A stretch of DNA of 64,000 nucleotides from Propionibacterium australiense (GTDB lineage: Bacteria > Actinomycetota > Actinomycetes > Propionibacteriales > Propionibacteriaceae). Positions 36,531 through 44,775 of this stretch are shown piece by piece. Location of the stretch: positions 1 to 64,000 of the forward strand of contig NZ_RCIV01000006.1 in the NCBI RefSeq assembly GCF_003666605.1, written 5' to 3'. Made by a program: the position numbers and the translations under genes. How positions within the stretch are numbered: position 1 is the stretch's first letter; each line of letters starts with the position of its first letter. The notes below the pieces were generated by a model that was not told the DNA's origin, searched no databases, and saw only the letters and a program-made list of their open reading frames with translations.

Positions 36531-37160
36531 TCAGGCGTTGATGAGGCTCATGGCCTCGGCGCGGGTGGCGGGTTCGCGCAGCAGGCCGCGGACGGCCGAG
36601 GTGAGGGTGCGGGCGCCCGGCTTGTGCACGCCGCGCATCGTCATGCACAGGTGCTCGCAGTCGATGACGACGAGCGCTCCGCGGGCGTTGAGGGAACCCA
36701 TGAGGGCATCGGCGACCTGGCCCGTCAGCCGCTCCTGCACCTGGGGGCGGCGGGCGTACAGCTCGACCAGGCGGGCGATCTTCGACAGACCGGTGACGCG
36801 GCCGTCCCGGGGAGGGATGTAGCAGACGTGGGCGACCCCGTGGAAGGGCATGAGATGGTGCTCGCAGGTGCTGTAGACCTCGATGTCGCGGACGAGGATC
36901 ATCTCCTCGTGGCTGATGTCGAAGGTGCGGGCGAGCACCTCGCCCGGATCCTGGCCGATACCGCTGAAGACCTCCGCGTAGGCGCGGGCGACGCGGGCCG
37001 GGGTGTCCCGCAGGCCGTCGCGGTCGGGGTCCTCACCGATGCCGATGAGCAGCTCCCGGACGGCCGCCTCGACACGTGCGCCATCGAAGCCGGGGGCCAG
37101 CCGGGTGCCCGGTACTGCGTACGGGGTGTTGTCGATCTCGCGGGGCTGGTTCTCGGTCAA
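36531..37160 (-). CDS. folE: GTP cyclohydrolase I
   Basis: A 209-residue type IA enzyme starting pterin synthesis. Zinc and active-site residues are clear: [12 protein letters not shown] (Cys, His; about 107-118), [20 protein letters not shown], and [17 protein letters not shown] with preceding CEHLCM (second zinc Cys). N-terminal residues 1-20 are variable. It follows hpt by 54 bp; ftsH, which usually separates them in actinobacteria, is missing. Confidence 0.95.
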   Translation of the reverse strand: MTENQPREIDNTPYAVPGTRLAPGFDGARVEAAVRELLIGIGEDPDRDGLRDTPARVARAYAEVFSGIGQDPGEVLARTFDISHEEMILVRDIEVYSTCEHHLMPFHGVAHVCYIPPRDGRVTGLSKIARLVELYARRPQVQERLTGQVADALMGSLNARGALVVIDCEHLCMTMRGVHKPGARTLTSAVRGLLREPATRAEAMSLINA

Positions 37161-37214
37161 TGGATCACCTGGCGTGGCTGGACGGTCGCCCCGGCGGGCG
37201 CCGGGGCCGGGGTG

Positions 37215-37769
37215 TCAGTGGTGGTAGACGTGGGGCGCGAGGGTGGCGACGTCGCGTAGATTGCGGTAGCGGCCGTCGTAGTCGAGGCCGTAGCCGACGA
37301 CGAACTCGTCGGGCAGGTCGAAACCGACGTAGCTGACCTCTACCGGCGCGTGGACGGCCTCCGGTTTGCGGAACATGGTGGCCACCTTGACGCTGGCCGC
37401 GCCGCGGGTGAGGAGGTTGTGCACGAGATAGCTGAGCGTCAGGCCGGTGTCGATGATGTCCTCGACCACCAGGACGTCGCGTCCGGCGATGTCGCTGGTG
37501 AGATCCTTGAGGATCCGCACCACACCGGAGCTGTGCGTGCCGGAGCCGTAGGAGCTGATCGCCATCCAGTCGACCTCGACATGACCGTGCATGGCACGGC
37601 ACAGGTCCGACATGATGATCATCGCGCCGTTGAGGACGCCCACGAGGAGGGGCTGTCTGCCTTCGTACTCGGCGTCGATCTGGGCGGCGAGTTCCTTCAC
37701 GCGCGCCTCGATCTGGTCCGCCGTGTAGAGCACGTGCTCCAGGTCTGCGCTGATATCGGCTGCATCCAC
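37215..37769 (-). CDS. hpt: Hypoxanthine phosphoribosyltransferase
   Basis: A 184-residue purine salvage enzyme. PRPP-binding motif VLVVEDIIDTGLTLSYL (about 98-114), GVLNGAMIIMSDL (about 44-56) and the base-binding VVGYGLDYDGRYRNL near the C-terminus. GTG 37769 is taken as the start; a TAACCT box ends 7 nt before it, suggesting a leaderless transcript. It lies downstream of tilS on the same strand, the usual actinobacterial order. Confidence 0.93.
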   Translation of the reverse strand: MDAADISADLEHVLYTADQIEARVKELAAQIDAEYEGRQPLLVGVLNGAMIIMSDLCRAMHGHVEVDWMAISSYGSGTHSSGVVRILKDLTSDIAGRDVLVVEDIIDTGLTLSYLVHNLLTRGAASVKVATMFRKPEAVHAPVEVSYVGFDLPDEFVVGYGLDYDGRYRNLRDVATLAPHVYHH

Positions 37770-37776
37770 GCCGCCA

Positions 37777-37782
37777 AGGTTA
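37777..37782 (-). promoter_or_regulatory. -10 box of hpt (leaderless type)
   Basis: TAACCT on the minus strand, 7 nt before GTG 37769. It may start an mRNA inside the tilS-hpt gap. Confidence 0.4.
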
Positions 37783-37840
37783 GTGCACCCCGGCCCTGCC
37801 GCACCGCCGGATGGGGGGCGAAACCGCCGGCGCGGGCGGT

Positions 37841-38827
37841 TCAGCGGATGCGCAGCCGACCGCCGGCACGCACGACCCGTACGCGGCCGGGCAGGTCGAC
37901 GCCCCGCTGCCCGTGCCAGTTCTCGACGAGGGCGAGCACCGCCGAGGTGTGGGCCTCGGTCGGCTCTGGGACTCCGGCGGCCAGGAGCCAGGCCCGCACG
38001 ACACGTCCCCGCAGGGCGGGCGGCTGGGCGAGCAGCGCCCCGGCGTCGAGACCGCCGTCGCGGGCCACCTCGGCGCCGGTCCGGGCGGCGAGCGCGTCGA
38101 GCAGTTCGGCGTCGGCGGCGGCCAGGCGCGCGGTGCGGGCCAGGGCCTGGGCGACTCCGGGTCCGAGGCGCTCCTCGAGCAGGGGCATGATCTCGTGGCG
38201 CACCCGCACGCGGGTGAAGGACGCGTCGGTGTTCTGCGGGTCCTGCCAGGGCTCCAGCCCCCACTCGGCGCAGGCCTTCGCGGTGTCGGCCCGGCGTGTC
38301 CCGAGCAGGGGGCGCACGAAGACCGGGTCGGTGCCGGACCTGGCCGCCATGCCGGCCAGCGACCGGGTGCCCGAGCCCCGCACCAGGCCGAGCAGGACGG
38401 TCTCGGCCTGGTCGTCCAGGGTGTGGCCGAGCAGGACGAGGCCGGGCCGGACGCCCGATGGCCCCGGCCCACGCAGCGCCTCGTAGCGGCTCCTGCGAGC
38501 GGCCGCCTCAGGCCCCAGGCCGGTGGCCCGGCCGACCTCGACGGTGGCCACGGAGGCGGTCAGCCCGAGGAGCCGCATCTGCTCGGCGGCACGTGCCGCG
38601 ACCCGAGCCGATCCGGCCTGGAGCTGGTGATCGACGACCAGGCCCTCGGCCATGAGCGCGGGCTCGCGGCGGGCGTGCCAGGCCAGGGCGGCGGCGAGCG
38701 CCAGGGAGTCGGGGCCGCCGGAGCAGGCGACCCGGACGCGCAGGCCGCCGTCCAGCGCCTCGGTGACGACTGGGCCGAGCGCCCGCGTCAGGGCCAGCGC
38801 CGACGGCCCGAGGGCACGGGTGCTCAT
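37841..38827 (-). CDS. tilS: tRNA(Ile)-lysidine synthase
   Basis: A 328-residue N-type ATP pyrophosphatase that converts tRNA-Ile CAU to lysidine. PP-loop CSGGPDSLALA (about 35-45), GHTLDDQAETVLLGLVRGSG (about 133-152), PLLGTRR and a substrate region EPWQDPQNTDASFTRVRVRH (about 190-209). ATG 38827 begins 4 nt after the dacB stop. Length is typical of actinobacterial TilS, which has a short C-terminal domain. Confidence 0.93.
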   Translation of the reverse strand: MSTRALGPSALALTRALGPVVTEALDGGLRVRVACSGGPDSLALAAALAWHARREPALMAEGLVVDHQLQAGSARVAARAAEQMRLLGLTASVATVEVGRATGLGPEAAARRSRYEALRGPGPSGVRPGLVLLGHTLDDQAETVLLGLVRGSGTRSLAGMAARSGTDPVFVRPLLGTRRADTAKACAEWGLEPWQDPQNTDASFTRVRVRHEIMPLLEERLGPGVAQALARTARLAAADAELLDALAARTGAEVARDGGLDAGALLAQPPALRGRVVRAWLLAAGVPEPTEAHTSAVLALVENWHGQRGVDLPGRVRVVRAGGRLRIR

Positions 38828-38831
38828 GACC

Positions 38832-40205
38832 TCATGCCGCACACCGGCAGGCGGCCAGTGCCGCGGCGAGCGCGTCGAGATGGGGCCGGGCCTCGGTGCC
38901 GGCGCCGTTGATGACGATGGTGAACACGGCGATCGAACCGTCCGCCGTCGGCGTGTAACCGGTCAGGGTGCTGGCCACGTCGAGGGTCCCCGTCTTGGCC
39001 CGCACCAGGCCTGCGCCGGCCGAGGACGCGGAGTCGAGGTAGCGGGTCTGGAGGCTTCCGGTCGCGGCGGCGACGGGCATGCCCGCCAGCCCGATCCGCA
39101 TGTCGTCCGAGCCGGCGGCCACCACGACGATCCTGCTGAGCGTGTCGGCGGTGAGGCGGTTGCGCTCGGACAGCCCGGAACCGTCGTGCAGGGCGTCGGC
39201 GTCGGACCAGACGCCGAGCGCGCGCATCCGCTGTTCGAGAGCGGCCACTCCCCCGTTGAAGGTGGCCGGCTGTCCCGCGGAGATGGCCAGGTGACGCAGC
39301 AGGGTCTCGGCCATCGAGTTGTCGGAGTGCCGCAGGCAGATCTGGGCGAGCCGACCCAGCGGCAGCGACTCGACCTCGGCGATGGTGTCCGCGTCCTGGC
39401 CGGCGGTGCGGGGGGCCGGGTCGCCGGCCAGGGAGATCCCGGCCGCGGTGAGCTGCTCGGCGAAGACCCTGGCGGCGGCCGCCGCCGAGTCCCCGGAGTC
39501 ATCGCCCTGGTCGATCGTCAGGGCGGAGATGTCGTTGACGTACTCCATGTCCCCCTCGGCCCAGTCCGGGTGGCGGGTGGGGCCGCTGAACAGGGACTCG
39601 TCGTAGTTGAGGGTGATCGAGGTGACCGAGGACCCGGTGAGCGCCCGGGCCGTCTGCTCGGCCAGCTCGGCGGATGTGGCCGGCCCGGGGTCCTCGTACT
39701 GGTAGGCGGACTCGGTGCTGGCCAGCAGCGGGTCACCGCCGCCGACGAGCGTGTAGCTGCCGTCGGACTCGGCCACCACCCTGGTCCGGTAGGTGGTGCC
39801 GGCTCCTGCCGCGTCGAGCAGGCTCATCGTCGTCATGAGTTTCATGTTCGAGGCGGGGATGATGGCCTGCGAGCCATTCTGGTCGAAGACCTCGTCCCCG
39901 CTGCTCAGGTCACGGACCGAGACCGACCAGGACTGGTCGAGACCCGCAGCGGTCAGGGCCTGGGAGGTCCTGTCGGCGGACAGCGCCGGGTACTGGCCCG
40001 GGCCGGTGGCCGGGTCGATGGCACCGGTGCCGTCGTCGGTGGCGCCGTACAGGCCGGGTGAGACCGTGGCGGCCCCGCCCTCGACGAGGAGCCCCGCGGG
40101 ACCGGCCGCGAACCGCAGCGCCAGTCCTGCGCCGGCGAGCACGACGGCCAGCACGCCGGCGAGGATCCTCCACCGCCTGCCGGATTGTTTTCGCCGTGAA
40201 TTCAC
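38832..40205 (-). CDS. dacB: D-alanyl-D-alanine carboxypeptidase / endopeptidase (PBP4 type)
   Basis: A 457-residue S13-family enzyme anchored by an N-terminal membrane segment (about 9-28). Catalytic SxxK in PASNMKLMTTM (about 117), SxN in RHSDNSMAE (about 298) and KTGT (about 409). It trims peptidoglycan cross-links outside the membrane. Start is the GTG at 40205, divergent from ppa with 64 bp between them. Member of the dacB-tilS-hpt block. Confidence 0.92.
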   Translation of the reverse strand: MNSRRKQSGRRWRILAGVLAVVLAGAGLALRFAAGPAGLLVEGGAATVSPGLYGATDDGTGAIDPATGPGQYPALSADRTSQALTAAGLDQSWSVSVRDLSSGDEVFDQNGSQAIIPASNMKLMTTMSLLDAAGAGTTYRTRVVAESDGSYTLVGGGDPLLASTESAYQYEDPGPATSAELAEQTARALTGSSVTSITLNYDESLFSGPTRHPDWAEGDMEYVNDISALTIDQGDDSGDSAAAAARVFAEQLTAAGISLAGDPAPRTAGQDADTIAEVESLPLGRLAQICLRHSDNSMAETLLRHLAISAGQPATFNGGVAALEQRMRALGVWSDADALHDGSGLSERNRLTADTLSRIVVVAAGSDDMRIGLAGMPVAAATGSLQTRYLDSASSAGAGLVRAKTGTLDVASTLTGYTPTADGSIAVFTIVINGAGTEARPHLDALAAALAACRCAA

Positions 40206-40269
40206 TCTGCCGCCCCCAAACAGGTAGTGTCAGCCTCAGATTCCTCTTTCATCATAAGGACGCAACGCC

Positions 40270-40827
40270 GTGACCGATGATTTCCGAATTGCCACCGGCC
40301 TGCCCCAGTACGGCCTGACCTTCGACATGACCGTCGAGATCCCTCGTGGCACGAAGAACAAGTACGAGATGGACCACAACACCGGTCGCATCCGCCTCGA
40401 CCGCACCCTGTTCACCTCGACGCAGTATCCGTATGACTACGGCTTCATCGAGGGCACGCTCGGCGAGGACGGTGACCCGCTCGATGCGATGGTGATCGTG
40501 CCGGAGCCGACCTTCCCGGGCTGCCTCATCGAGTGCCGCGCCATCGCCATGTTCCAGATGCAGGACGAGATGGGCGGCGACGACAAGGTGCTGTGCATCG
40601 CGACGGCCGACCGCCGCCGTGACTACATGGACGACCTGGACGACGTCCCGCAGATGGTGATGCTCGAGATCGAGCACTTCTTCACCGTCTACAAGGACCT
40701 GGAGCCGGGCAAGTCCGTCGAGGGCGCCTCCTGGGCCGGCCGGGAGGAGGCGGAGGCCGAGATCCGCGCCTCGTACGCCCGCGCGAAGGGCACCCCCTAC
40801 GAGCACCACAAGGTCGATCTGCAGTGA
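40270..40827 (+). CDS. ppa: Inorganic pyrophosphatase
   Basis: A 185-residue family I soluble pyrophosphatase. GTG 40270 has AAGGA 9 nt upstream. EIPRGTKNKYEMD (about 18-30), YPYDYGFIEGTLGEDGDPLD with the three catalytic Asp (D-G-D-P-L-D, about 72-77) and YMDDLDDVP are the classical motifs. It pulls biosynthetic reactions forward by hydrolysing pyrophosphate. Confidence 0.96.
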   Translation: MTDDFRIATGLPQYGLTFDMTVEIPRGTKNKYEMDHNTGRIRLDRTLFTSTQYPYDYGFIEGTLGEDGDPLDAMVIVPEPTFPGCLIECRAIAMFQMQDEMGGDDKVLCIATADRRRDYMDDLDDVPQMVMLEIEHFFTVYKDLEPGKSVEGASWAGREEAEAEIRASYARAKGTPYEHHKVDLQ

Positions 40828-40872
40828 CCCGCTGAGACCGCGGAGAGGGCCGGTCCTGGCCCGTCTGCCCGG

Positions 40873-41245
40873 CTACCTGGTCATCGCCCAGCCCGCCCAG
40901 GCGAGCGCCGCGCAGCCGAGTGCGTTCGCACCGACCGTCACCAGGGCGTACCCGCCCCTGCCGGCCCTGGCCAGGCGGACGGTCTCGACGCTGGCCGTGC
41001 TGAAGGTCGTGAAGCCGCCGCAGAAACCGGTGCCGGCGACGAGCCCCAGCAGATCGTCGCCCCCCGCCGGCCACCAGACCGGTGAGCGCACCGAGCAGCA
41101 GTGAGCCGCCCAGGTTGACCATGATCGTGCCGACCGGGAGCACGGTGCGCGCCCGCCCCCTGACGAGGCCGTCGACGACGAACCGGGCGACAGCGCCCAG
41201 CCCGCCGGCGAGCGCCATGAGCAGGGTGCACGGCAGGCTCAGCAC
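40873..41245 (-). pseudogene. crcB: Fluoride channel FluC/CrcB, second subunit, frameshifted
   Basis: The first frame from GTG 41245 reads LLMALAGGLGAVARF and GTIMVNLGGSLLLGALTGL. After the C6 run 41060-41065 the protein continues in another frame as LLGLVAGTGFCGGFTTFSTASVE, the fluoride-pore motif, to the end. Removing one C restores a subunit of about 123 residues. The GTG overlaps the stop of the first crcB gene. Paired CrcB genes often form heterodimers, so the lesion would matter for fluoride resistance if it is real. Confidence 0.82.
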
Positions 41246-41715
41246 GAGCCGCCCTCCCCGTTCCGGGCGCGCCCGCCGAGCCCGGTGCCGGCCCGGGCAC
41301 AGCCCAGGCCGCCGATGACGCTGACGCCCAGGTAGCCGAGCGCCAGGGCGTGGCTGGCCCGGTCGGCGAGCAGGGCGAGCTCGGTGGCGAAGGTCGAGTA
41401 GGTGGTGAGGGCGCCGCAGAAGCCGGTGCCCAGGCCGAGGCGCAGGAGACGACGACGGCCCCTGTCCGGGTGGTGTGCCAGCGCCTCGAGCAGCCAGCCG
41501 AGCGCGAAGGCGCCGGCCAGGTTCACGGTGAGCGTGCCGACCGGCCAGCCGCCCCGGGCGCCGAGCAGCTGGGTGACGCCCCAGCGGCACAGGGTCCCGA
41601 GCAGCCCTCCGGCGAAGACGACGACCAGCATGCGGGGCTGGACGTGCAGCGGCCTGCCCGGAGCTGCACCGCCCGTGTCGCGGGGGCGGCCTCCGGCGTC
41701 CGAATGCGCAACCAT
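41239..41715 (-). CDS. crcB: Fluoride-specific ion channel FluC/CrcB, first subunit
   Basis: A 158-residue membrane protein with four hydrophobic helices. AGGLLGTLCRWGVTQLL, GTLTVNLAGAFALGWLL (Asn of the pore) and GTGFCGALTTYSTFATE (Phe and Thr/Ser of the fluoride track) are diagnostic. The N-terminal 28 residues before MLVVVFAGG are polar; the start may be the later Met. It exports fluoride by passive flow. Confidence 0.9.
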   Translation of the reverse strand: MVAHSDAGGRPRDTGGAAPGRPLHVQPRMLVVVFAGGLLGTLCRWGVTQLLGARGGWPVGTLTVNLAGAFALGWLLEALAHHPDRGRRRLLRLGLGTGFCGALTTYSTFATELALLADRASHALALGYLGVSVIGGLGCARAGTGLGGRARNGEGGSC

Positions 41716-41778
41716 GTCTGGCTCCCGTCCTGCCCGGCCGGGACCGGCGGGCGCCCTCGTCGTGGGAGGATTGGGCCC

Positions 41779-42855
41779 GTGAGCGATTACGTCATGCTCG
41801 TCGCCCCGTCCGCGAATCGAGTCTACGCCGGGCAGGCCCCGTCGATGGCAGCGGCGGAACTGGCCGTCACCACCACCGTCGAGTCGCCCGCCCGCACCAC
41901 CGTGGCGGGCGTCGAGTACGTGGGCTTCGGAACCGACGCCCTCGACGCTGCGGCGATCGCCCGGCAGTCCAGCGCACTCGCCCTGTTCGAGCTCACCGGC
42001 GGGCTGCTGCGCCCCGTGCCGCTGCCGAACGTGCAGGTGATGGACGACGACCTGGTCACCATCACCAAGTACGCGGGCAAGACCAACGAGATGTTCACCC
42101 GGCTCCTGCTGCACGTCACCTGCTCGCAGGTGCGCACCGCGACACCCGGACGCCCGGCGCTGCCGGGCGGGGGCCGGCAGCTGGACGTACTCGACCCGAT
42201 GGCCGGCCGCGGCACGACGCTGCAGGCCGCCTGGCAGCTGGGCCACAACGGCTTCGGGGTCGAGACCGACGAGAAGGCCATCGAGCAGCTGGCCGCCTTC
42301 ATGAAGACCTATCTGCGTCGCAAGCGCCTCAGGCACAAGGCGGACAGCGCCCACGTGCGACGCGAGGGGCGCGTCATCGGCCAGCGCTTCGACGTGACGG
42401 CCAGCCCGGGCGTCACGACGAACGGCCACGAGGGGCTCGAGGGCGCCCCCGAGCTGGCGATGAGCGTCCTCACCGGCGACACCCGCGACTCGGCGAGGCT
42501 GTTCGGCAGGCGCCGGTTCGACGCGATCGTCACCGATGCGCCGTACGGCATCGTCCACGCGGCCCGATCATCGAAGGGCGGGCGCTCGGCGCGGGGCCGG
42601 GGCGGGGCCAGGGGCGACCGCTCCCCTGCCACGTTGCTGGCCCAGGCCGTCCCGGTGTGGGCCGGGCAGCTGCGGGCCGGTGGCGCGCTGGGGATCGCCT
42701 GGAACGCCCTCGGGATCACGCGCGACGAGCTGGCCGGCATCTGCACCGACGCCGGCCTGGTGGTCTGCGCCGGCCCCGGCTGGGGGCAGTTCAGCCACCG
42801 CGTCGACTCCTCGATCCGGCGCGATCTCCTCGTCGCCAGGCGACCGGCAGGCTGA
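41779..42855 (+). CDS. TRM11-like RNA/DNA methyltransferase
   Basis: A 358-residue class I methyltransferase. N-terminal domain of about 130 residues, AdoMet motif I LDPMAGRGTTLQAA (about 138), VETDEKAIEQL (motif II) and TDAPYGIVH (motif IV, N/D-P-P-Y type with Ala in place of the first Pro, about 253). This resembles TRM11/TrmG10-type proteins that methylate guanine N2 in tRNA, though RNA specificity cannot be read here. GTG 41779 follows GGAGG. It has an Arg/Gly-rich loop (about 262-280). Confidence 0.75.
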   Translation: MSDYVMLVAPSANRVYAGQAPSMAAAELAVTTTVESPARTTVAGVEYVGFGTDALDAAAIARQSSALALFELTGGLLRPVPLPNVQVMDDDLVTITKYAGKTNEMFTRLLLHVTCSQVRTATPGRPALPGGGRQLDVLDPMAGRGTTLQAAWQLGHNGFGVETDEKAIEQLAAFMKTYLRRKRLRHKADSAHVRREGRVIGQRFDVTASPGVTTNGHEGLEGAPELAMSVLTGDTRDSARLFGRRRFDAIVTDAPYGIVHAARSSKGGRSARGRGGARGDRSPATLLAQAVPVWAGQLRAGGALGIAWNALGITRDELAGICTDAGLVVCAGPGWGQFSHRVDSSIRRDLLVARRPAG

Positions 42856-42917
42856 GACCCGGGTTGAATCGGGGTTCGGCTGAGGGATTCCCCCGCCACA
42901 TGTCCGGGGTCAGGCAA

Positions 42918-42923
42918 TAGGCT
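42918..42923 (+). promoter_or_regulatory. -10 box of the SixA-like gene (leaderless type)
   Basis: TAGGCT ending 7 nt before ATG 42931; same hexamer and spacing as for mutY. Confidence 0.5.
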
Positions 42924-42930
42924 CGACAGC

Positions 42931-43467
42931 ATGACCCGACGTTTGTATCTCATGCGCCACGCCCAGGCACGATCCTTCGGCACAGGCGGTGACAAGGGCC
43001 GCAGGCTCAGTGAGCACGGGCACGCCCAGGCCCGCGAGGTGGGCGAGCGGCTGGCACACGCCGGCATTCAGATGGCCCTGGTCTCGGATGCCGAGCGCAC
43101 CAGGGAGACCTTCGCCGATCTGCAGCTTCCCGACATCGGCGGTGTCCCGGTGCACGTGGAGTTCCAGGCCGCGCTGTACGAGGCCGGCCCCCGGCTCGTG
43201 CTCGCGCGCATCGCAGAGGCCCCCGACGAGGTGCAGGGCCTCATCGTCATCGGCCATGCCCCCACCATCCCCACGCTGGCCAGCGAGTTCGCCTGGGCGT
43301 ACGACCGCGACGGCAACGGCATGCAGATGAGTTCCTTCCCCACCGCTGCGGTCGCCGCCTTCGACGTCGACGTGCCCTGGAGAGAACTGGCCTCCTTCGA
43401 CCCCTTCGACTACACCCAGGACAGCGAGCCGCAGTCGCTGAGTCCGGTACGGCCTGCCGAGCTCTAG
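42931..43467 (+). CDS. SixA-like histidine phosphatase
   Basis: A 178-residue short histidine phosphatase. LYLMRHAQA (RHA, catalytic His about residue 10), LSEHGHAQAREVGERL, VSDAERTRETF (second Arg) and VIGHAPTIPTLA (second His, about 108). SixA-type enzymes dephosphorylate phosphohistidine proteins; the actinobacterial ones are mostly uncharacterised. A TAGGCT box 7 nt before the ATG suggests leaderless transcription. Confidence 0.85.
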   Translation: MTRRLYLMRHAQARSFGTGGDKGRRLSEHGHAQAREVGERLAHAGIQMALVSDAERTRETFADLQLPDIGGVPVHVEFQAALYEAGPRLVLARIAEAPDEVQGLIVIGHAPTIPTLASEFAWAYDRDGNGMQMSSFPTAAVAAFDVDVPWRELASFDPFDYTQDSEPQSLSPVRPAEL

Positions 43468-43556
43468 GATGGTGCTCACCCGCGCTGCGGGGAGTCCGCG
43501 ACGAGCCGCCCCTGATCGCGGGCAGGACACGCTACCGGTGCGGGAAGGAGTCTTCG

Positions 43557-44594
43557 ATGGCAGGCAGCCACTCGTCCCGCTGGCGTCCTGACCGCACCCG
43601 GGCACGCGCCGCCGTCTCACGGACCGACGCGACACTGCGCAACGGCGCCCGGCGCGTGTGGCACGCACCGCTGCCCGCCACCGCCGTCGGCATGGCACTG
43701 GTCCTGTGCGCCGTCATCGCCCTCGGAGCCAGCCGCTCGTCGAACGGCCGGCCGCCGGCTGTCGAGGTGACCGCCAGCGAGACCCCGACCCCCACGCCCA
43801 CCACCAGTCCGACTCCGACCCGAACACCCAGCACCCCCGAACCGGTCGACGACCCGAAGCTGGCCCTGCTGCAGACCCAGGTCGACTCGATCCAGTCACG
43901 CTACGGCGTCCGGATCGGCCTGGGCGTGGCCGGTGTCGCACCCGTCGGCCAGCGCTACACCGCCACCTGGACGGCAGGTTCCCTCACCAGCGGTCCGGCC
44001 TGGGGCACGCTCGACGTGCCGATCGCCGTGGCGATCCTCGACCTGGACTCGTTGCCGAGCAATCTGACGTACATGCTCACCAAGTCGATCAGCGAGTCGT
44101 CGCTGTCCTCCGACGAGGCCCTCTACACCTTCCTCGGCAACACCGAGACCGCCTCGAAGGCCGTCGACCGGGTCTTCCAGGAGTACGGCGACCCGGTGAC
44201 GACCGTCGCCACGAGCACCAGCCGGCAGGGCATCCCGGCCTTCACGCAGACCGACTGGACCGTTGCCAGCCAGTCCGAGTTCGCCGGGCAACTGTGGTGC
44301 TCCAGTTCGGACTGGTACATCATCAGCCGGATGCAGCACGTCGACGACGAGCACTCCTACGGTTTCGGCAATGTCGTCAGCAGCTACATCAAGACGTCCG
44401 AGGGCACGACCGAGGACGGCTCGGTCGTCCTGCGCCAGATGGCGATCATTCCCACCTCGAACGGCAACCGGGTGGGCGTCAGCCTGGTCGTCACGGCCCG
44501 GGCCGGCCAGGCCGACACGGCGCGGGAGGCCGCGGATGCCGTGGCCGGGCAGGTGTACTTCACCGCGCACGGCTTCGGGGCCGGGCGCTGCTGA
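43557..44594 (+). CDS. Exported beta-lactamase-fold protein lacking the catalytic Ser-Lys
   Basis: A 345-residue protein. A basic cytoplasmic head (about 1-40) precedes one membrane segment (TAVGMALVLCAVIALGA, about 42-58), then a Pro/Thr-rich spacer (TPTPTPTTSPTPTRTPS) that likely spans the cell wall, then a 240-residue domain. The domain keeps the outline of class A beta-lactamase/PBP-like proteins, but where S-x-x-K is expected it reads AWGTLDVPIAV, so both the nucleophile and Lys appear lost. It is probably a binding or structural surface protein. I cannot name a family with certainty. Confidence 0.55.
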   Translation: MAGSHSSRWRPDRTRARAAVSRTDATLRNGARRVWHAPLPATAVGMALVLCAVIALGASRSSNGRPPAVEVTASETPTPTPTTSPTPTRTPSTPEPVDDPKLALLQTQVDSIQSRYGVRIGLGVAGVAPVGQRYTATWTAGSLTSGPAWGTLDVPIAVAILDLDSLPSNLTYMLTKSISESSLSSDEALYTFLGNTETASKAVDRVFQEYGDPVTTVATSTSRQGIPAFTQTDWTVASQSEFAGQLWCSSSDWYIISRMQHVDDEHSYGFGNVVSSYIKTSEGTTEDGSVVLRQMAIIPTSNGNRVGVSLVVTARAGQADTAREAADAVAGQVYFTAHGFGAGRC

Positions 44595-44683
44595 CATCAG
44601 CGCCTCGCCCCGCGGCGCTCGTGCGAGGACGAGCGAATCACCAGATGGCGCCCCGGGGCGGCACCGGGCTCGCCCCGCCCTGT

Positions 44684-44730
44684 GAAACAGACCTGTAACG
44701 AGGCGTCGCGATTGTTCACACGCCGGTTAC
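44684..44730. promoter_or_regulatory. GlnR-like boxes before amtB
   Basis: GAAAC-N6-GTAAC (44684-44699) fits the actinobacterial GlnR half-site pattern. On the opposite strand GTAAC-N6-GTGAA (44730-44715) is a weaker second copy. Position 46-92 nt before the amtB ATG suits nitrogen-limited activation. Confidence 0.5.
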
Positions 44731-44775
44731 GCGGACGTCACCGGCGGTGGCGTCTGGTCCGGAAGAGTCCGGTGC

